Positions 35,183 through 44,660 of a stretch of DNA of 64,000 nt are shown piece by piece. Source of the stretch: Lachnospiraceae bacterium KGMB03038 (GTDB lineage Bacteria > Bacillota > Clostridia > Lachnospirales > Lachnospiraceae); NCBI GenBank assembly GCA_007361935.1, contig CP041667.1, forward strand, positions 1,702,501 to 1,766,500, read 5' to 3'. The position numbers and the translations under genes were made by a program. Below the pieces are notes generated by a model. It was given only the letters and a program-made list of their open reading frames with translations, had not been told where the DNA came from and made no database searches. Within the stretch, counting starts at the first letter, position 1; the number at the start of each line of letters is the position of its first letter.

Positions 35183-35893
35183 CTATTCGCCTAAATACGC
35201 TTTCTTGATGGAATCGTTATTTAACAGGTCAGAAGCTTTCCCTTCCAGCACAATATTCCCGGTTTCCAGAACATATCCTCTGTCCGCGATGGCCAAAGCC
35301 TTTTTGGCGTTCTGCTCCACCAGAAGCACGGTGGTTCCGCTGTCGCTGACTTCCTGGATGATAGAGAAGATTTCATTTACCATGATCGGAGACAGGCCCA
35401 TAGACGGTTCGTCCATCAAAAGAATCTTCGGCTTGGACATCAGCGCCCGGCCCATGGCAAGCATCTGCTGCTCCCCGCCGCTTAACGTCCCTGCCATCTG
35501 ATTTCTTCTTTCTTTCAATCTTGGGAACCGTTCATAAACCTTTTCCAGGGTTTCTTCGATCTCGGCCCTGTCCTTTCTAGTATAAGCGCCCATCCGCAGA
35601 TTTTCGTATACGCTCAGATCCGCGAAAACTCTTCTTCCTTCCGGCACGTGGGCCATGCCAAGAGACACGATCTTATGCGCCGGAGTCTTAGTCAATTCTT
35701 TTCCTTCGAACAATACGGAGCCGTTTTTAGGAGCGATCAATCCGGTAATAGTATGGAGGATCGTCGTCTTACCCGCGCCGTTCGCGCCGATCAGAGCGAT
35801 CACTTCTCCCTGGTTTACCTCGAAGGAAACCCCTTTGATTGCCTGGATCACGCCATAGTAGACTTCCAGGTCTTTGATCGTAAGCATTGCCAT
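35183..35893 (-). CDS. livF: Branched-chain amino-acid ABC transporter ATPase LivF
   Basis: 236 aa. Walker A GANGAGKTT, signature LSGGEQQMLAMGRAL, Walker B ILLMDEPSMGL and the LivF-typical MAHVPEGRRVFADLSVYENLRMGAY. It powers uptake with LivG. It is the last transporter gene of livKHMGF. Confidence 0.96.
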   Translation of the reverse strand: MAMLTIKDLEVYYGVIQAIKGVSFEVNQGEVIALIGANGAGKTTILHTITGLIAPKNGSVLFEGKELTKTPAHKIVSLGMAHVPEGRRVFADLSVYENLRMGAYTRKDRAEIEETLEKVYERFPRLKERRNQMAGTLSGGEQQMLAMGRALMSKPKILLMDEPSMGLSPIMVNEIFSIIQEVSDSGTTVLLVEQNAKKALAIADRGYVLETGNIVLEGKASDLLNNDSIKKAYLGE

Positions 35894-35905
35894 AATCCTT
35901 TCCCC

Positions 35906-36667
35906 CTATTCTCCCAGATATGCGTTGATCACCTGTGGGGAATTCAGCACATAGCTGGTTTCACCCTGCGCCAGGATCTGTCCAAAATTCAGGACTGTCA
36001 GTTCCTCACAGATTCCACTTACTAATTTCATGTCATGTTCGATCAGAAGGATCGTCATATGGAAATTCTCCCGGACGAAACGGATCGTATCCATCAATTC
36101 TCCTGTCTCATTTGGATTCATGCCAGCGGCTGGTTCATCCAAAAGCAGAAGTTTGGGCTCTGTAGCCAGTGCTCTGGCGATCTCCAGCTTCCTCTGTTTT
36201 CCGTAAGGGAGGTTGGAAGCCTTGATCTGCGCCTCTTCCTCCAAGCCGAAAACTTTCAGGAGTTCCATGCCCTTTTCATCCATCTCGCGCTCTACTCTGC
36301 GGTACCGCGGCAGACGCAGGATTCCTGTCAGGGCGGAATATGGATGATGGTTGTGAAGCCCTACTTTTACATTATCCAGGACAGATAATTCCTTAAACAG
36401 ACGGATATTCTGAAATGTCCTCGCGATCCCATTCCTGTTGGTCTCAATCGTTTTTTTGCCGGTGATATCTCTCCCATCCAGGAGCACTTTCCCGGAATCC
36501 GGTTTATATACACCTGTAAGCAGGTTGAATACGGTCGTCTTGCCTGCGCCGTTGGGACCGATCAGTCCGTAAAGCTGCTCTTTCTCAATAGAAAGGTCAA
36601 AACTGTCTACCGCCCGCAGGCCGCCAAAGGAGATTCCCAGATTTTTCACATCTAATAATGCAGCCAT
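35906..36667 (-). CDS. livG: Branched-chain amino-acid ABC transporter ATPase LivG
   Basis: 253 aa. Walker A GPNGAGKTTVFNLLTG, ARTFQNIRLF, a short family-specific signature (LPYGKQRKLEIARAL) and Walker B LLLLDEPAAGMNPNET. AAGGAGG, 9 nt before the ATG, overlaps the livM end. Confidence 0.96.
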   Translation of the reverse strand: MAALLDVKNLGISFGGLRAVDSFDLSIEKEQLYGLIGPNGAGKTTVFNLLTGVYKPDSGKVLLDGRDITGKKTIETNRNGIARTFQNIRLFKELSVLDNVKVGLHNHHPYSALTGILRLPRYRRVEREMDEKGMELLKVFGLEEEAQIKASNLPYGKQRKLEIARALATEPKLLLLDEPAAGMNPNETGELMDTIRFVRENFHMTILLIEHDMKLVSGICEELTVLNFGQILAQGETSYVLNSPQVINAYLGE

Positions 36668-36668
36668 T

Positions 36669-37733
36669 CTATTTAACCTCCTTTTTTCTGGTCTTTAAGA
36701 ACGCCAGATGCTTTTCTCTCCACTCGATCGCCTTAGGCGCCCAGTTGAACAGCATCATGACGATCAATACAATCGCATAGATCAACATCCGGTAATCGGA
36801 CAGATCTCGGAGCAGCTCCGGGATCAGGGTCAGGACTACCGCGGCGATAATAGAACCGCGGATATTCCCGATGCCTCCCAGCACGACAAATACCAGGATC
36901 ATAATAGACATATTATACCCAAAGTTATTGGTATTGGCAGTCAGTGTGGACAGGTTGTGCGCGTACAGCACTCCGGCCAGACCCGCCAGCGCCGCAGAAA
37001 TAGTAAATGCCATTAATTTATATTTTGTTACATTGATTCCCACAGATTCTGCCGCGATCCGGTTGTCACGGATTGCCATGATCGCCCGGCCTTCTCTGGA
37101 ATTTACTAAATTTGTCACGATAAACAGCGTAAGAAGCAGCAGGATGATCCCGTTCAAAAACGTAGAATCCGGCGGCGTCCCTGTAATTCCCTGGGGGCCA
37201 TTGATGATCACCATACCATCCGGTTCCATATTGAGGGACATTACGTCTTTCATAGAGAAATGGAAGCCATTGGAATCTTTTCCGACCCAAAGGACATTGA
37301 CCAGGTTCTTGATGATCTCGCCAAAAGCCAGAGTAACGATGGCCAAATAGTCTCCTTTTAGACGGAGAGCCGGTATACCAATGATAATACCAAAAACAGC
37401 GGCTGAGACAGCTCCGATCAAAAGCGCCAGGAAAAACCGCAGCGGCGCGGCCTGGATCACATCCTGAGTGCACTTAGAGAAGAATGCGCTGGAAAAGGCT
37501 CCGATACACAGAAATCCAGCATGACCAAGACTCAATTCTCCCAGGAAACCAACCACCAGATTCAAAGAAACCGCCATGATCGCGTACATGCACAGAGGTA
37601 CCATCAGTCCTTCCATCAAACTGGACATACTGCCTGAGGTGATCATGATCTGGGCGATCACGAAAGCGGCGATCACCATCCCGTAGGTGATCAAATTACT
37701 TTTTGTTGTCTTCTTCATATTTTTCAGCATCAT
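36669..37733 (-). CDS. livM: Branched-chain amino-acid ABC transporter permease LivM
   Basis: About 354 aa with around nine membrane segments. LNLVVGFLGELSLGHAGFLCIGAFS and IRDNRIAAESVGINVTKYKLMAF are the LivM signatures. The start at 37733 or 37730 (ATGATG) follows GGTGG right after the livH stop. The ORF extends further upstream but without a ribosome-binding site. Confidence 0.95.
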   Translation of the reverse strand: MMLKNMKKTTKSNLITYGMVIAAFVIAQIMITSGSMSSLMEGLMVPLCMYAIMAVSLNLVVGFLGELSLGHAGFLCIGAFSSAFFSKCTQDVIQAAPLRFFLALLIGAVSAAVFGIIIGIPALRLKGDYLAIVTLAFGEIIKNLVNVLWVGKDSNGFHFSMKDVMSLNMEPDGMVIINGPQGITGTPPDSTFLNGIILLLLTLFIVTNLVNSREGRAIMAIRDNRIAAESVGINVTKYKLMAFTISAALAGLAGVLYAHNLSTLTANTNNFGYNMSIMILVFVVLGGIGNIRGSIIAAVVLTLIPELLRDLSDYRMLIYAIVLIVMMLFNWAPKAIEWREKHLAFLKTRKKEVK

Positions 37734-37740
37734 AATCCAC

Positions 37741-38625
37741 CTACACTTTCTCTTGAATGTTCTTGCCAAGGATTCCTGTAGGTTTCACTAGAAGAACAAT
37801 GATCAGAACAGCAAATACGATGGCATCTGCCATCTGGGACGAAATGTAGGCTCTTGCCAGGATCTCGATCACACCCAGAAGGATTCCTCCCAGGAAAGCG
37901 CCTGGAATAGATCCGATTCCGCCAAATACCGCCGCCACGAAGGCTTTGATTCCAGGCATAGCCCCTGTATAAGGCGACAAGCTGGGATAAGCGGAACATA
38001 ACAGAACTCCCGCTATAGCCGCCAGAGCAGAACCAATGGCAAATGTAAGAGCGATCGTTCCGTTGACATTGATCCCCATCAGCTGCGCGGCTCCTTTATC
38101 TTCGGAAACAGCGCGCATCGCCTGTCCGGCTTTGGACTTTCGGATAAAAAGCATGAGCGCGATCATGATGATGACACAGACGATGATCGTAACGATCGTC
38201 TCGCCGGAAATATTTAATTTCCCTCCGGCTAAAGAAAGACCGGACCATCCCACAACCGTCTGAAAGGACTGGTTGTTTGGCCCAAAGATCAAAAGCGCCA
38301 GATTCTGCAGCAGATAGCTGACACCGATGGCCGTGATCAAAACCGCCAAAGGTGAAGAAGCATTTCGTAAAGGTTTATAAGCAATACGCTCGATCACGAC
38401 TCCGAGAATGGTACATACAACAACAGCCGCCAATACGCTGATAAGCGGCGACATTCCAGAGCTGGTCATACAGGTGAGCGCCACGTAAGCGCCGATCATG
38501 ATGACGTCACCGTGGGCAAAGTTCAGCATCTTAGCGATGCCGTATACCATTGTGTATCCCAGAGCGATGATAGCATAGACACTTCCTAAACTTAATCCGT
38601 TGATCAAATAAGAAATAAAATCCAT
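37741..38625 (-). CDS. livH: Branched-chain amino-acid ABC transporter permease LivH
   Basis: 294 aa with about eight membrane segments. SVYAIIALGYTMVYGIAKMLNFAHGDVIMIGAY, RAVSEDKGAAQLMGINVN and FGGIGSIPGAFLGG are LivH-specific. The ATG at 38625 is preferred to the GTG at 38631. It is separated from livK by a hairpin. Confidence 0.95.
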   Translation of the reverse strand: MDFISYLINGLSLGSVYAIIALGYTMVYGIAKMLNFAHGDVIMIGAYVALTCMTSSGMSPLISVLAAVVVCTILGVVIERIAYKPLRNASSPLAVLITAIGVSYLLQNLALLIFGPNNQSFQTVVGWSGLSLAGGKLNISGETIVTIIVCVIIMIALMLFIRKSKAGQAMRAVSEDKGAAQLMGINVNGTIALTFAIGSALAAIAGVLLCSAYPSLSPYTGAMPGIKAFVAAVFGGIGSIPGAFLGGILLGVIEILARAYISSQMADAIVFAVLIIVLLVKPTGILGKNIQEKV

Positions 38626-38657
38626 ATACACACCCTCTCATCCTTTTCTGAAATAAA

Positions 38658-38676
38658 GGGCTGCCAAAGGCAGCCC
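38658..38676 (-). terminator. Intercistronic hairpin between livK and livH
   Basis: GGGCTGCC (38658-38665) pairs with GGCAGCCC (38669-38676) around a 3-nt loop, with TTTATTT following on the minus strand. A partial terminator here would let more binding protein than permease be made, as in many ABC operons. Confidence 0.75.
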
Positions 38677-38698
38677 TCCTATTCTTCTGTAATCTTTA

Positions 38699-39862
38699 TT
38701 ACATTGCTTCGTAAGTGCCGTTGGTGATGATAACCGCTTTTGCTTCCTTAGACGGCTCTCCATCCGCGGACCAGGTGATCCCGGCTCCGGTCAGACCGTC
38801 GATGGTGATCTCTGTCATTGCAGTCTTCATTGCGTCGCACATATCAGAGACGCTCATATCCGGTGTCAGCTCAGCCTGTTCAGCCGCCGCTTTGATAGCG
38901 TAGATGCAGTCATAAGCATCAGCCGCGAACTGGATCGGGGCAATTCCGAACTCTTCTTCATAAGCGGATACGAATGTCTGTGTCTTCTCATCCTGGGCAT
39001 CAGCGGTGAACGGTGTCAGAAGCATTACGCCCTCAGCAAGAGAAGTATCAAAACCATCTACATCCAGAAGTCCGTCCAGGCCGTCGCAACCAAAGAATTC
39101 CGGATCATATCCCATCTTATCTGCCTGGGTCAGGATCAGGGAAGCTTCCTGATAGTAGATCGGCAGGAATACCAATTCTGCGCCTGAACTCTTTGCTTTC
39201 TGGAGCTGTACGGAGAAGTCTGTCTTGCTGTCAGCGGTAAACGCTTCAGCAGCGACAACTTCCAGTCCCTTTGCTTCCGCTTCTGTAGCAAAGTTCTGGT
39301 AGATACCAGATGAATATACGTCTGAACTGTTATAGATAACCGCTACCTTTGTAGCCAGCTGATTGTCAGCGATGTAGTCCGCGGACGCGGTACCCTGGCT
39401 AGGATCTGAGAAGCAGATACGGAACGCGTTGTCAAACTGGATACTCTCAACAGCGGTCGCGGAAGGCGTCAGCTGGAACATATTGTCTTCATAGGACTCT
39501 TTTACAACCGCGGTGCAGGGGTTGGAGGTTACCGTTCCGACCAGCATCTGCATTCCCCAGTCTTTCAGCGTATTATAAGCGTTTACAGATTTCTCAGAGT
39601 CGTTCTGGTCATCCTCGAACTGGAACTCAATCTGCTTGCCGTTGATTCCGCCGGCCGCGTTGATCTCATCTACCGCAAGCTGTATGCCGTTCTGTACAGC
39701 GGTACCATAGGCCGCCGCATCTCCTGTCGTAGGCCCGATGCCTCCGATCTTAAATGTATCCGAGTTAGAAGCCTGCTCTTCCTCACTTCCGCCGCAGGCA
39801 GCCAGAGAAGAAAGCGCCAGTGTCGCGGCAAGGATAAGGCTTACTGCCTTTTTTGTTTTCAT
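38699..39862 (-). CDS. livK: ABC transporter substrate-binding lipoprotein, LivK/BraC type
   Basis: About 387 aa. A lipoprotein signal peptide ends in LAAC (SSLAACGGSEEEQ), so LspA should process it. The mature part is a type I periplasmic-binding fold (FKIGGIGPTTGDAAAYGTAVQNGIQLAVDEINAAGGINGKQIEFQFEDDQND). The ligand is probably branched-chain or another neutral amino acid. The ATG at 39862 has AAGGAGG 7 nt upstream. Confidence 0.94.
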   Translation of the reverse strand: MKTKKAVSLILAATLALSSLAACGGSEEEQASNSDTFKIGGIGPTTGDAAAYGTAVQNGIQLAVDEINAAGGINGKQIEFQFEDDQNDSEKSVNAYNTLKDWGMQMLVGTVTSNPCTAVVKESYEDNMFQLTPSATAVESIQFDNAFRICFSDPSQGTASADYIADNQLATKVAVIYNSSDVYSSGIYQNFATEAEAKGLEVVAAEAFTADSKTDFSVQLQKAKSSGAELVFLPIYYQEASLILTQADKMGYDPEFFGCDGLDGLLDVDGFDTSLAEGVMLLTPFTADAQDEKTQTFVSAYEEEFGIAPIQFAADAYDCIYAIKAAAEQAELTPDMSVSDMCDAMKTAMTEITIDGLTGAGITWSADGEPSKEAKAVIITNGTYEAM

Positions 39863-39913
39863 AACAATTCCTCCTTCAAAACATCTCATTTCTTTTATCC
39901 CTGATTGTTTTAA

Positions 39914-39942
39914 ATATTAACCCTCAGGGCCTCGTTTGTCAA
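39914..39942 (-). promoter_or_regulatory. livKHMGF promoter
   Basis: On the minus strand TTGACA (39942-39937) and TAATAT (39919-39914) are separated by 17 nt. A short palindromic CCCTGAGGG lies inside the spacer. Confidence 0.75.
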
Positions 39943-39980
39943 CTAAAAAATAGAATCCACTCTAAAATTTCGTTTTCTTT

Positions 39981-40163
39981 TTAAACAAACCTGTTGCTCG
40001 AGATGTCATAACTGTATCCAATTCCTTCCAGCGCCGCTGTGACAGCCTGCTGATCTGCCTGCATATCTTCACACAGAGCCTCCAGAGAACCATACTGGTC
40101 TCTTAGTTTTGTGTTTACCACGCTTAACAGCATTGCCGGATCTTTGGGCAGTTTCATATCCAT
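39981..40163 (-). CDS. DUF4250 small protein
   Basis: 60 aa. LPKDPAMLLSVVNTKLRDQYGSLEALCEDM is the DUF4250 signature. No function is known. RBS AAGGAGG upstream of the ATG at 40163. Confidence 0.9.
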   Translation of the reverse strand: MDMKLPKDPAMLLSVVNTKLRDQYGSLEALCEDMQADQQAVTAALEGIGYSYDISSNRFV

Positions 40164-40182
40164 AGTCCTTCCTCCTTTTTGT

Positions 40183-40782
40183 TCATATATTAAAAATAGG
40201 CGTTATGATTCCATCTTGGGACGCTGTCCGAACACCTTTCTCTGTTGCCAGGATCTTTACCGGCTGGTCAAAAGGCTCTGCAGGAAGACGGTCCAGAACC
40301 TGGAATTCAAAGGCCAGCCCAACACTGAGAAGCCCCGGGTGGGCCAAGAGAAAACGGTCGTAGAATCCGCCTCCATATCCCAGGCGGTTCAGCCGCTGGT
40401 CAAAAGCAACGCCAGGCACGACGATCAGGCCCTCTTCTCCATTCCCTTCCTTTCCTTCCTCCGGTTCTGGAATTCCCCAAGCTCCTGGGGAAAGTTTTCC
40501 CATATCTGTCAATTCATAGAAACGCATCTGACGGCCTTTCACCTTTGGGACAAAAACTTGTTTTCCCAGCTTCCACGCTTCCCAGATCACCTTTCTGGTT
40601 CCTACTTCTCTTCCAATATCCACATAACAGTAGATTTTAAGCGCCTTCCGAAAACAATCCAGGCCGGTCAGGATAGATACAGCCGCTTCCGTTCTCTCCT
40701 GCCAGCCTTGTTCTTCCAAAGCTGCTCTCTGCCGCTTCAGATTTTTTCTAATGTGTTCTTTGAGTTCTGTTTTTCTTTCCAT
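40183..40782 (-). CDS. 5-formyltetrahydrofolate cyclo-ligase
   Basis: About 199 aa. It converts 5-formyl-THF to 5,10-methenyl-THF using ATP. KVKGRQMRFYELTD, WGIPEP, LIVVPGVAFDQRLNRLGYGGGFYDRFL and the final ILATEKGV-type ending match the family. The start at ATG 40782 is inside the overlap with the DUF896 gene. Confidence 0.94.
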   Translation of the reverse strand: MERKTELKEHIRKNLKRQRAALEEQGWQERTEAAVSILTGLDCFRKALKIYCYVDIGREVGTRKVIWEAWKLGKQVFVPKVKGRQMRFYELTDMGKLSPGAWGIPEPEEGKEGNGEEGLIVVPGVAFDQRLNRLGYGGGFYDRFLLAHPGLLSVGLAFEFQVLDRLPAEPFDQPVKILATEKGVRTASQDGIITPIFNI

Positions 40783-40981
40783 ATTTTTCACCCAGATCTG
40801 TAATACTTCCGTCTGGTTCCTGGATGGAAATATTATCTAACTGACTGCGCAGACTCTGTTTAAAGGCCTCAATATATTCTTTCCTTAGGATCTGCTGTTC
40901 TTTTCGTTCTGACTCTGTAAGACCTTCCGCCTTTGATTTATGATACAGTTCGTTGATCCGCGCGATCTTTTTTTCGTCCAT
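40748..40981 (-). CDS. DUF896 family small protein (YnzC-like)
   Basis: 77 aa. RINELYHKSKAEGLTESERKEQQILRKEYIEAFKQSLRSQLDNI is the DUF896 helical core. B. subtilis YnzC belongs here. The function is unknown. It overlaps the cyclo-ligase start. RBS GGGAGG. Confidence 0.92.
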   Translation of the reverse strand: MDEKKIARINELYHKSKAEGLTESERKEQQILRKEYIEAFKQSLRSQLDNISIQEPDGSITDLGEKYGKKNRTQRTH

Positions 40982-41056
40982 GTGATACGATCCTCCCTGA
41001 TGTTATTTGGTGGAACTTCTGCTCTATCTTACACCATCTTCTCAGAGAAGTCTACG

Positions 41057-41440
41057 TTAACTAGAATAATTTTCCAGAAAACCGTACAGCTGCGCCTCGC
41101 CTTCCACATATTTCCCATTCCTTACTTCTTCCCGCAGAGACGACGGCAGCTCGTCGAATCTAATGTCCGTATATTCATACGGTGTTTTCTTGTCGCTGAG
41201 ATAGACTACGATATACCCGTTTACTTCCATCAGATAATAGCAGTCTTCTTTTAATGCCGCTCCATCTGCGCTGACCGACTCCTGCTCTGTCTTGGCCTGC
41301 TCGGTTTCTTCTATCTCCTGCTCTGTCTGCGCCTCTGCCTGTTCCTTCGCTCGGTGGAAAGTAAACTGATAGGCGCAGGTGATCACCAGGACCGCAATGA
41401 TCGCGACAGCAAAAAAGCCAATTCCGTACTTGTTTTTCAT
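41057..41440 (-). CDS. BofC C-terminal-domain-like membrane-anchored protein
   Basis: 127 aa. One membrane segment (about 7-25) precedes a Glu/Gln-rich linker and a C-terminal domain (YYLMEVNGYIVVYLSDKKTPYEYTDIRFDELPSSLREEVRNG...LYGFLENYSS) that resembles the BofC C-terminal domain. BofC controls sigma-K checkpoint signalling in Bacillus. The homologue here lacks the N-terminal domain, so the role is only inferred. Confidence 0.7.
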   Translation of the reverse strand: MKNKYGIGFFAVAIIAVLVITCAYQFTFHRAKEQAEAQTEQEIEETEQAKTEQESVSADGAALKEDCYYLMEVNGYIVVYLSDKKTPYEYTDIRFDELPSSLREEVRNGKYVEGEAQLYGFLENYSS

Positions 41441-41503
41441 AAGGACAACCCCTTTTTTAGTACAGTATCGGCTTTTTTATCAGGAAATATACATTTCTTG
41501 ATT

Positions 41504-43150
41504 TTAACGAAGAAGATGCAATTTCTTGCAGACAGAGATTAGTTTTGTCCCTTTCGGAATTTCCCGCAGCTCTGATTCTGTAAGGCCGCCAAAAAGGATC
41601 AGAGCCACTCCGTACACCGCGACTGCCGCAAGAAGCGCTACGATCGTCGCGATCTGTGTTCCCACAAACAATTCAAATAACAGATGTACCAGAAGGGCGG
41701 CGATTCCCATCAGGATCGAGGCCGCTGCCGGGATGATAAAGGTCTTCTTCTGTTCCTGCACATAGCCCACTTCTTCCCGCAGGGAATGTGAATTCAGGAT
41801 ACAGGTGGTCGCGGAAAATACGATCTTGCTCAGCACAACCGCATAGACACCCCATTCAAACACTACCATCATAATAAACAGGGCGGCGATGTGGACGCCA
41901 AGGGCGATCGCCGCGTTGCGGACCGGTATCATCATCCGGTCCAGTCCCTGGAGCACTGCGTTGGTAACGGTAGAAAGACAGTAGAAAATCACAGAAAGCG
42001 CCCCTACCTGAAGAATCCTTGCCGCTTCCGTATTATTTTCTGTAAAGAAAAGCAGATCCAAGACCGGCTTCGCTAAGACTAAAAGTCCCACCGCGCTTGG
42101 AATAGCGATCATCATATCAAATTTAGCAAAAAGAGCGATTTTTCTATGTACTTGTTTCCGATTGCCCGCTTTTACTGCCGCTACTAAGCTTGGAATCAGT
42201 GAGGTTGCCAGGGCGTTGGAAAAAGCCAGCGGGACATTGATGACCGTATCGTATTTCCCGCTTAAGATTCCTACATAGACGGCATACTCACTTTCCTGAT
42301 GGCCCTGAGCGGACATGATGGACCCGAACATAGCATTATCCACCACTCCGCACAGATTGTATACAGTAGAACTTATCAGGACCGGGGCAATGGTGATCAA
42401 GAGAATCTTAAAGATCCGTTTATAACTTTCCCGTTTTTTGGTCCGATCCCGGCGCATCTGCCGCTTCAGTACCCGACGGTAGACAGCGTAGCTAAAGACC
42501 AGGAACAAAAGAGCCGCCGCGGCGCCTGCCACTGTACCAAGCGTACCGCCCGCCGCCGCGAAGGCGTATCCCAGAGAGCCGTCTGAGGCCGCCCTTCCCG
42601 CCCGCAAAAGCAGATACGCGCCCAGGACGCTGACCACCGCGTTGACGATCTGTTCCAGCACCTGAGAGAAGGCGGTGGGGATCATAGAGCCATTGCCTTG
42701 GAAAAACCCTCGGAACACTCCAAGGAGAGCGACTACTAAGATACAGGGCGCCAGCACGCGCAGAGCATAAGAACTCAGACTCATGGCCATGATCTCTGAG
42801 GCGATAAAACCAGCCCCAAAGAAAATAATAAGGGCGGCCGTGCCTCCTGCCATAATGGCGAAAGCCAACGCTCCTCGGAAAACTTTATACGCGTTCTTAT
42901 ATTGTCCCACGGCTACTCTTGCCGATACCAGCTTTGATACCGCAAGAGGCAGACTGTAGGAAGTCAGTGTAAGCGCGATGGCGTAAATCTGGAACGCCAC
43001 GCCATAGTAACCCATCCCTGTATCTCCCATGATATTCACCAGGGGGACGCGGTAGACCGCGCCAATGATCTTGGTGATAACGCCGGCGATCGCAAGGATG
43101 GAGCCTTGTACTAGAAAACTTTTTCCGCTTGATTGCTTCTTATTTGCCAT
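41504..43150 (-). CDS. SpoVB/MurJ-like polysaccharide flippase
   Basis: 548 aa with about 14 membrane segments, in the MOP superfamily (GSILAIAGVITKIIGAVYRVPLVNIMGDTGMGYYGVAFQIY). SpoVB-type proteins export lipid-linked cell-wall or cortex precursors. A sporulation role fits the nearby YqfC and YqfD genes, but MurJ-like housekeeping function cannot be excluded. Confidence 0.85.
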   Translation of the reverse strand: MANKKQSSGKSFLVQGSILAIAGVITKIIGAVYRVPLVNIMGDTGMGYYGVAFQIYAIALTLTSYSLPLAVSKLVSARVAVGQYKNAYKVFRGALAFAIMAGGTAALIIFFGAGFIASEIMAMSLSSYALRVLAPCILVVALLGVFRGFFQGNGSMIPTAFSQVLEQIVNAVVSVLGAYLLLRAGRAASDGSLGYAFAAAGGTLGTVAGAAAALLFLVFSYAVYRRVLKRQMRRDRTKKRESYKRIFKILLITIAPVLISSTVYNLCGVVDNAMFGSIMSAQGHQESEYAVYVGILSGKYDTVINVPLAFSNALATSLIPSLVAAVKAGNRKQVHRKIALFAKFDMMIAIPSAVGLLVLAKPVLDLLFFTENNTEAARILQVGALSVIFYCLSTVTNAVLQGLDRMMIPVRNAAIALGVHIAALFIMMVVFEWGVYAVVLSKIVFSATTCILNSHSLREEVGYVQEQKKTFIIPAAASILMGIAALLVHLLFELFVGTQIATIVALLAAVAVYGVALILFGGLTESELREIPKGTKLISVCKKLHLLR

Positions 43151-43173
43151 GCTTATACTATCCTATCGTAAAT

Positions 43174-43668
43174 CTATCTTAAAATATCCAGCTTTTCCAG
43201 AATCTTATCCTGAAGCGCTTCCATTGTCTTTCGTTCTTCCTCTTCCATGTGATCGTATCCGGACAGATGCAAAATGGAGTGGACAACCAGAAAGGCGAAT
43301 TCCCTTTTTAGCGTATGACCGTACTCTTTTGCCTGGGAAAACACCTTCTCTTTTGAGATCACAATGTCTCCAAGCAGCAGCCGGCCTGTTTCTGGATCAA
43401 AACAGTCCGGCTCGTCTTCCAGGAAATCAAAGACTCCCGCGTCCTCATATTCGATCATCGGAAAGGAGAGCACATCGGTAGCCCGGTCGATATTCCGGAA
43501 TTCCCGATTCATTTCACGTATCTGTTCATTCATAGTAAGAAGCAGATTTACTTCTGCTTCGTAAGGACATCCGATCTCATCTAAAGCCGCCTCTGCCGCC
43601 TCTGCCGCCAGTGAGCGCGCGGGAAGCGGAAGCGTCAGGCTTCCTTCTTCTTCCAGGTATACTGTCAT
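43174..43668 (-). CDS. ybeY: Endoribonuclease YbeY (rRNA maturation)
   Basis: 164 aa. The zinc site is H-x3-H-x5-H in HSILHLSGYDH, followed by MEEEERKTME. ATDVLSFPM and GDIVIS are further family motifs. It takes part in 16S rRNA 3'-end maturation and ribosome quality control. It overlaps the phoH stop by 4 nt (ATGA). Confidence 0.97.
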   Translation of the reverse strand: MTVYLEEEGSLTLPLPARSLAAEAAEAALDEIGCPYEAEVNLLLTMNEQIREMNREFRNIDRATDVLSFPMIEYEDAGVFDFLEDEPDCFDPETGRLLLGDIVISKEKVFSQAKEYGHTLKREFAFLVVHSILHLSGYDHMEEEERKTMEALQDKILEKLDILR

Positions 43669-44660
43669 GAACGTCTCCTCCTGCCCCGGGTTTTAGTCTT
43701 TGCCGCCCGGCTCTCGTATTCCTCATATGCTTTGACGATCTTCTGTACCAAAGGATGGCGCACCACGTCCTTGCTGGTCAGATGGCAGATACTGATATCT
43801 TCAATCTGACGGACCACCGCGGCGGCAACATCCAGGCCGGATACCTGGCCTGCCGGAAGGTCTTTTTGCGTCTCATCTCCAGTGATCACCACTTTAGAAC
43901 CAAAACCGATCCTGGTCAGGAACATTTTCATCTGAGCCGGGGTCGTATTCTGGGCCTCGTCCAGAATGATAAAGGCATTGTCCAGGGTGCGGCCCCTCAT
44001 ATATGCCAGAGGCGCCACTTCGATCAGGCCTTTCTCTGAATTCTTCAGGAAAGCCTCTGCTCCCATGATCTGGTACAGAGCATCGTAAAGGGGCCTGAGA
44101 TATGGATCGATCTTGCTCTGCAGGTCGCCCGGCAGAAAGCCCAGCTTCTCGCCGGCTTCGATGGCCGGCCTGGTCAGTATGATCCTTCCCACCTCGTTAT
44201 TGCGGAAAGCGGTTATTGCCATAGCCATGGCGAGATAAGTCTTTCCGGTTCCCGCAGGGCCCAGCCCAAAAACGATCATCTGTCTGCGGATCGCGTCTAC
44301 ATATTTCTTTTGCCCTAAGGTCTTTGGCTTGATCGGTTTTCCCTGAAGTGTATGACAGATGATATCTCTGTCGATCTCCAGGACCTCATCCTCCTGTCCT
44401 TCCATCGCAAGGGCCAGGGTGTAGTCCACATTCTGTTCCTGGATCGTATTCCCTCTTTTAGACAGCTCAGCCAGCTGCGAGAGAACACTTTTCGCCCGCT
44501 CCACCTGCGCCGCTTCCCCTAAGATCTTGACGCTTTCATCCCTGGCGATCAGCGTTACATGTAAAGCGCGCTCGATTTTCTTTGCGAATACATCCAGCTG
44601 GCCAAATATATTTTTCTCATGTTCAGCAGGAATTTCAATTACTGCTTCCATCATTCCCAT
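43665..44660 (-). CDS. phoH: PhoH-like ATPase (PhoL)
   Basis: About 331 aa. The C-terminal ATPase has Walker A FGLGPAGTGKTYLAMAMA and Walker B DNAFIILDEAQNTTPAQMKMFLTR. The N-terminal part resembles a KH-like domain. The phoH-ybeY pair is conserved and linked to RNA and ribosome metabolism. The ATG at 44660 has AGGAG 9 nt upstream; the ATG at 44666 is too close. Confidence 0.94.
   Translation of the reverse strand: MGMMEAVIEIPAEHEKNIFGQLDVFAKKIERALHVTLIARDESVKILGEAAQVERAKSVLSQLAELSKRGNTIQEQNVDYTLALAMEGQEDEVLEIDRDIICHTLQGKPIKPKTLGQKKYVDAIRRQMIVFGLGPAGTGKTYLAMAMAITAFRNNEVGRIILTRPAIEAGEKLGFLPGDLQSKIDPYLRPLYDALYQIMGAEAFLKNSEKGLIEVAPLAYMRGRTLDNAFIILDEAQNTTPAQMKMFLTRIGFGSKVVITGDETQKDLPAGQVSGLDVAAAVVRQIEDISICHLTSKDVVRHPLVQKIVKAYEEYESRAAKTKTRGRRRRS

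Noticed and set aside
40111..40803. Plus-strand reading frame of 230 codons
   Set aside because: Antisense to the 5-formyl-THF cyclo-ligase gene.
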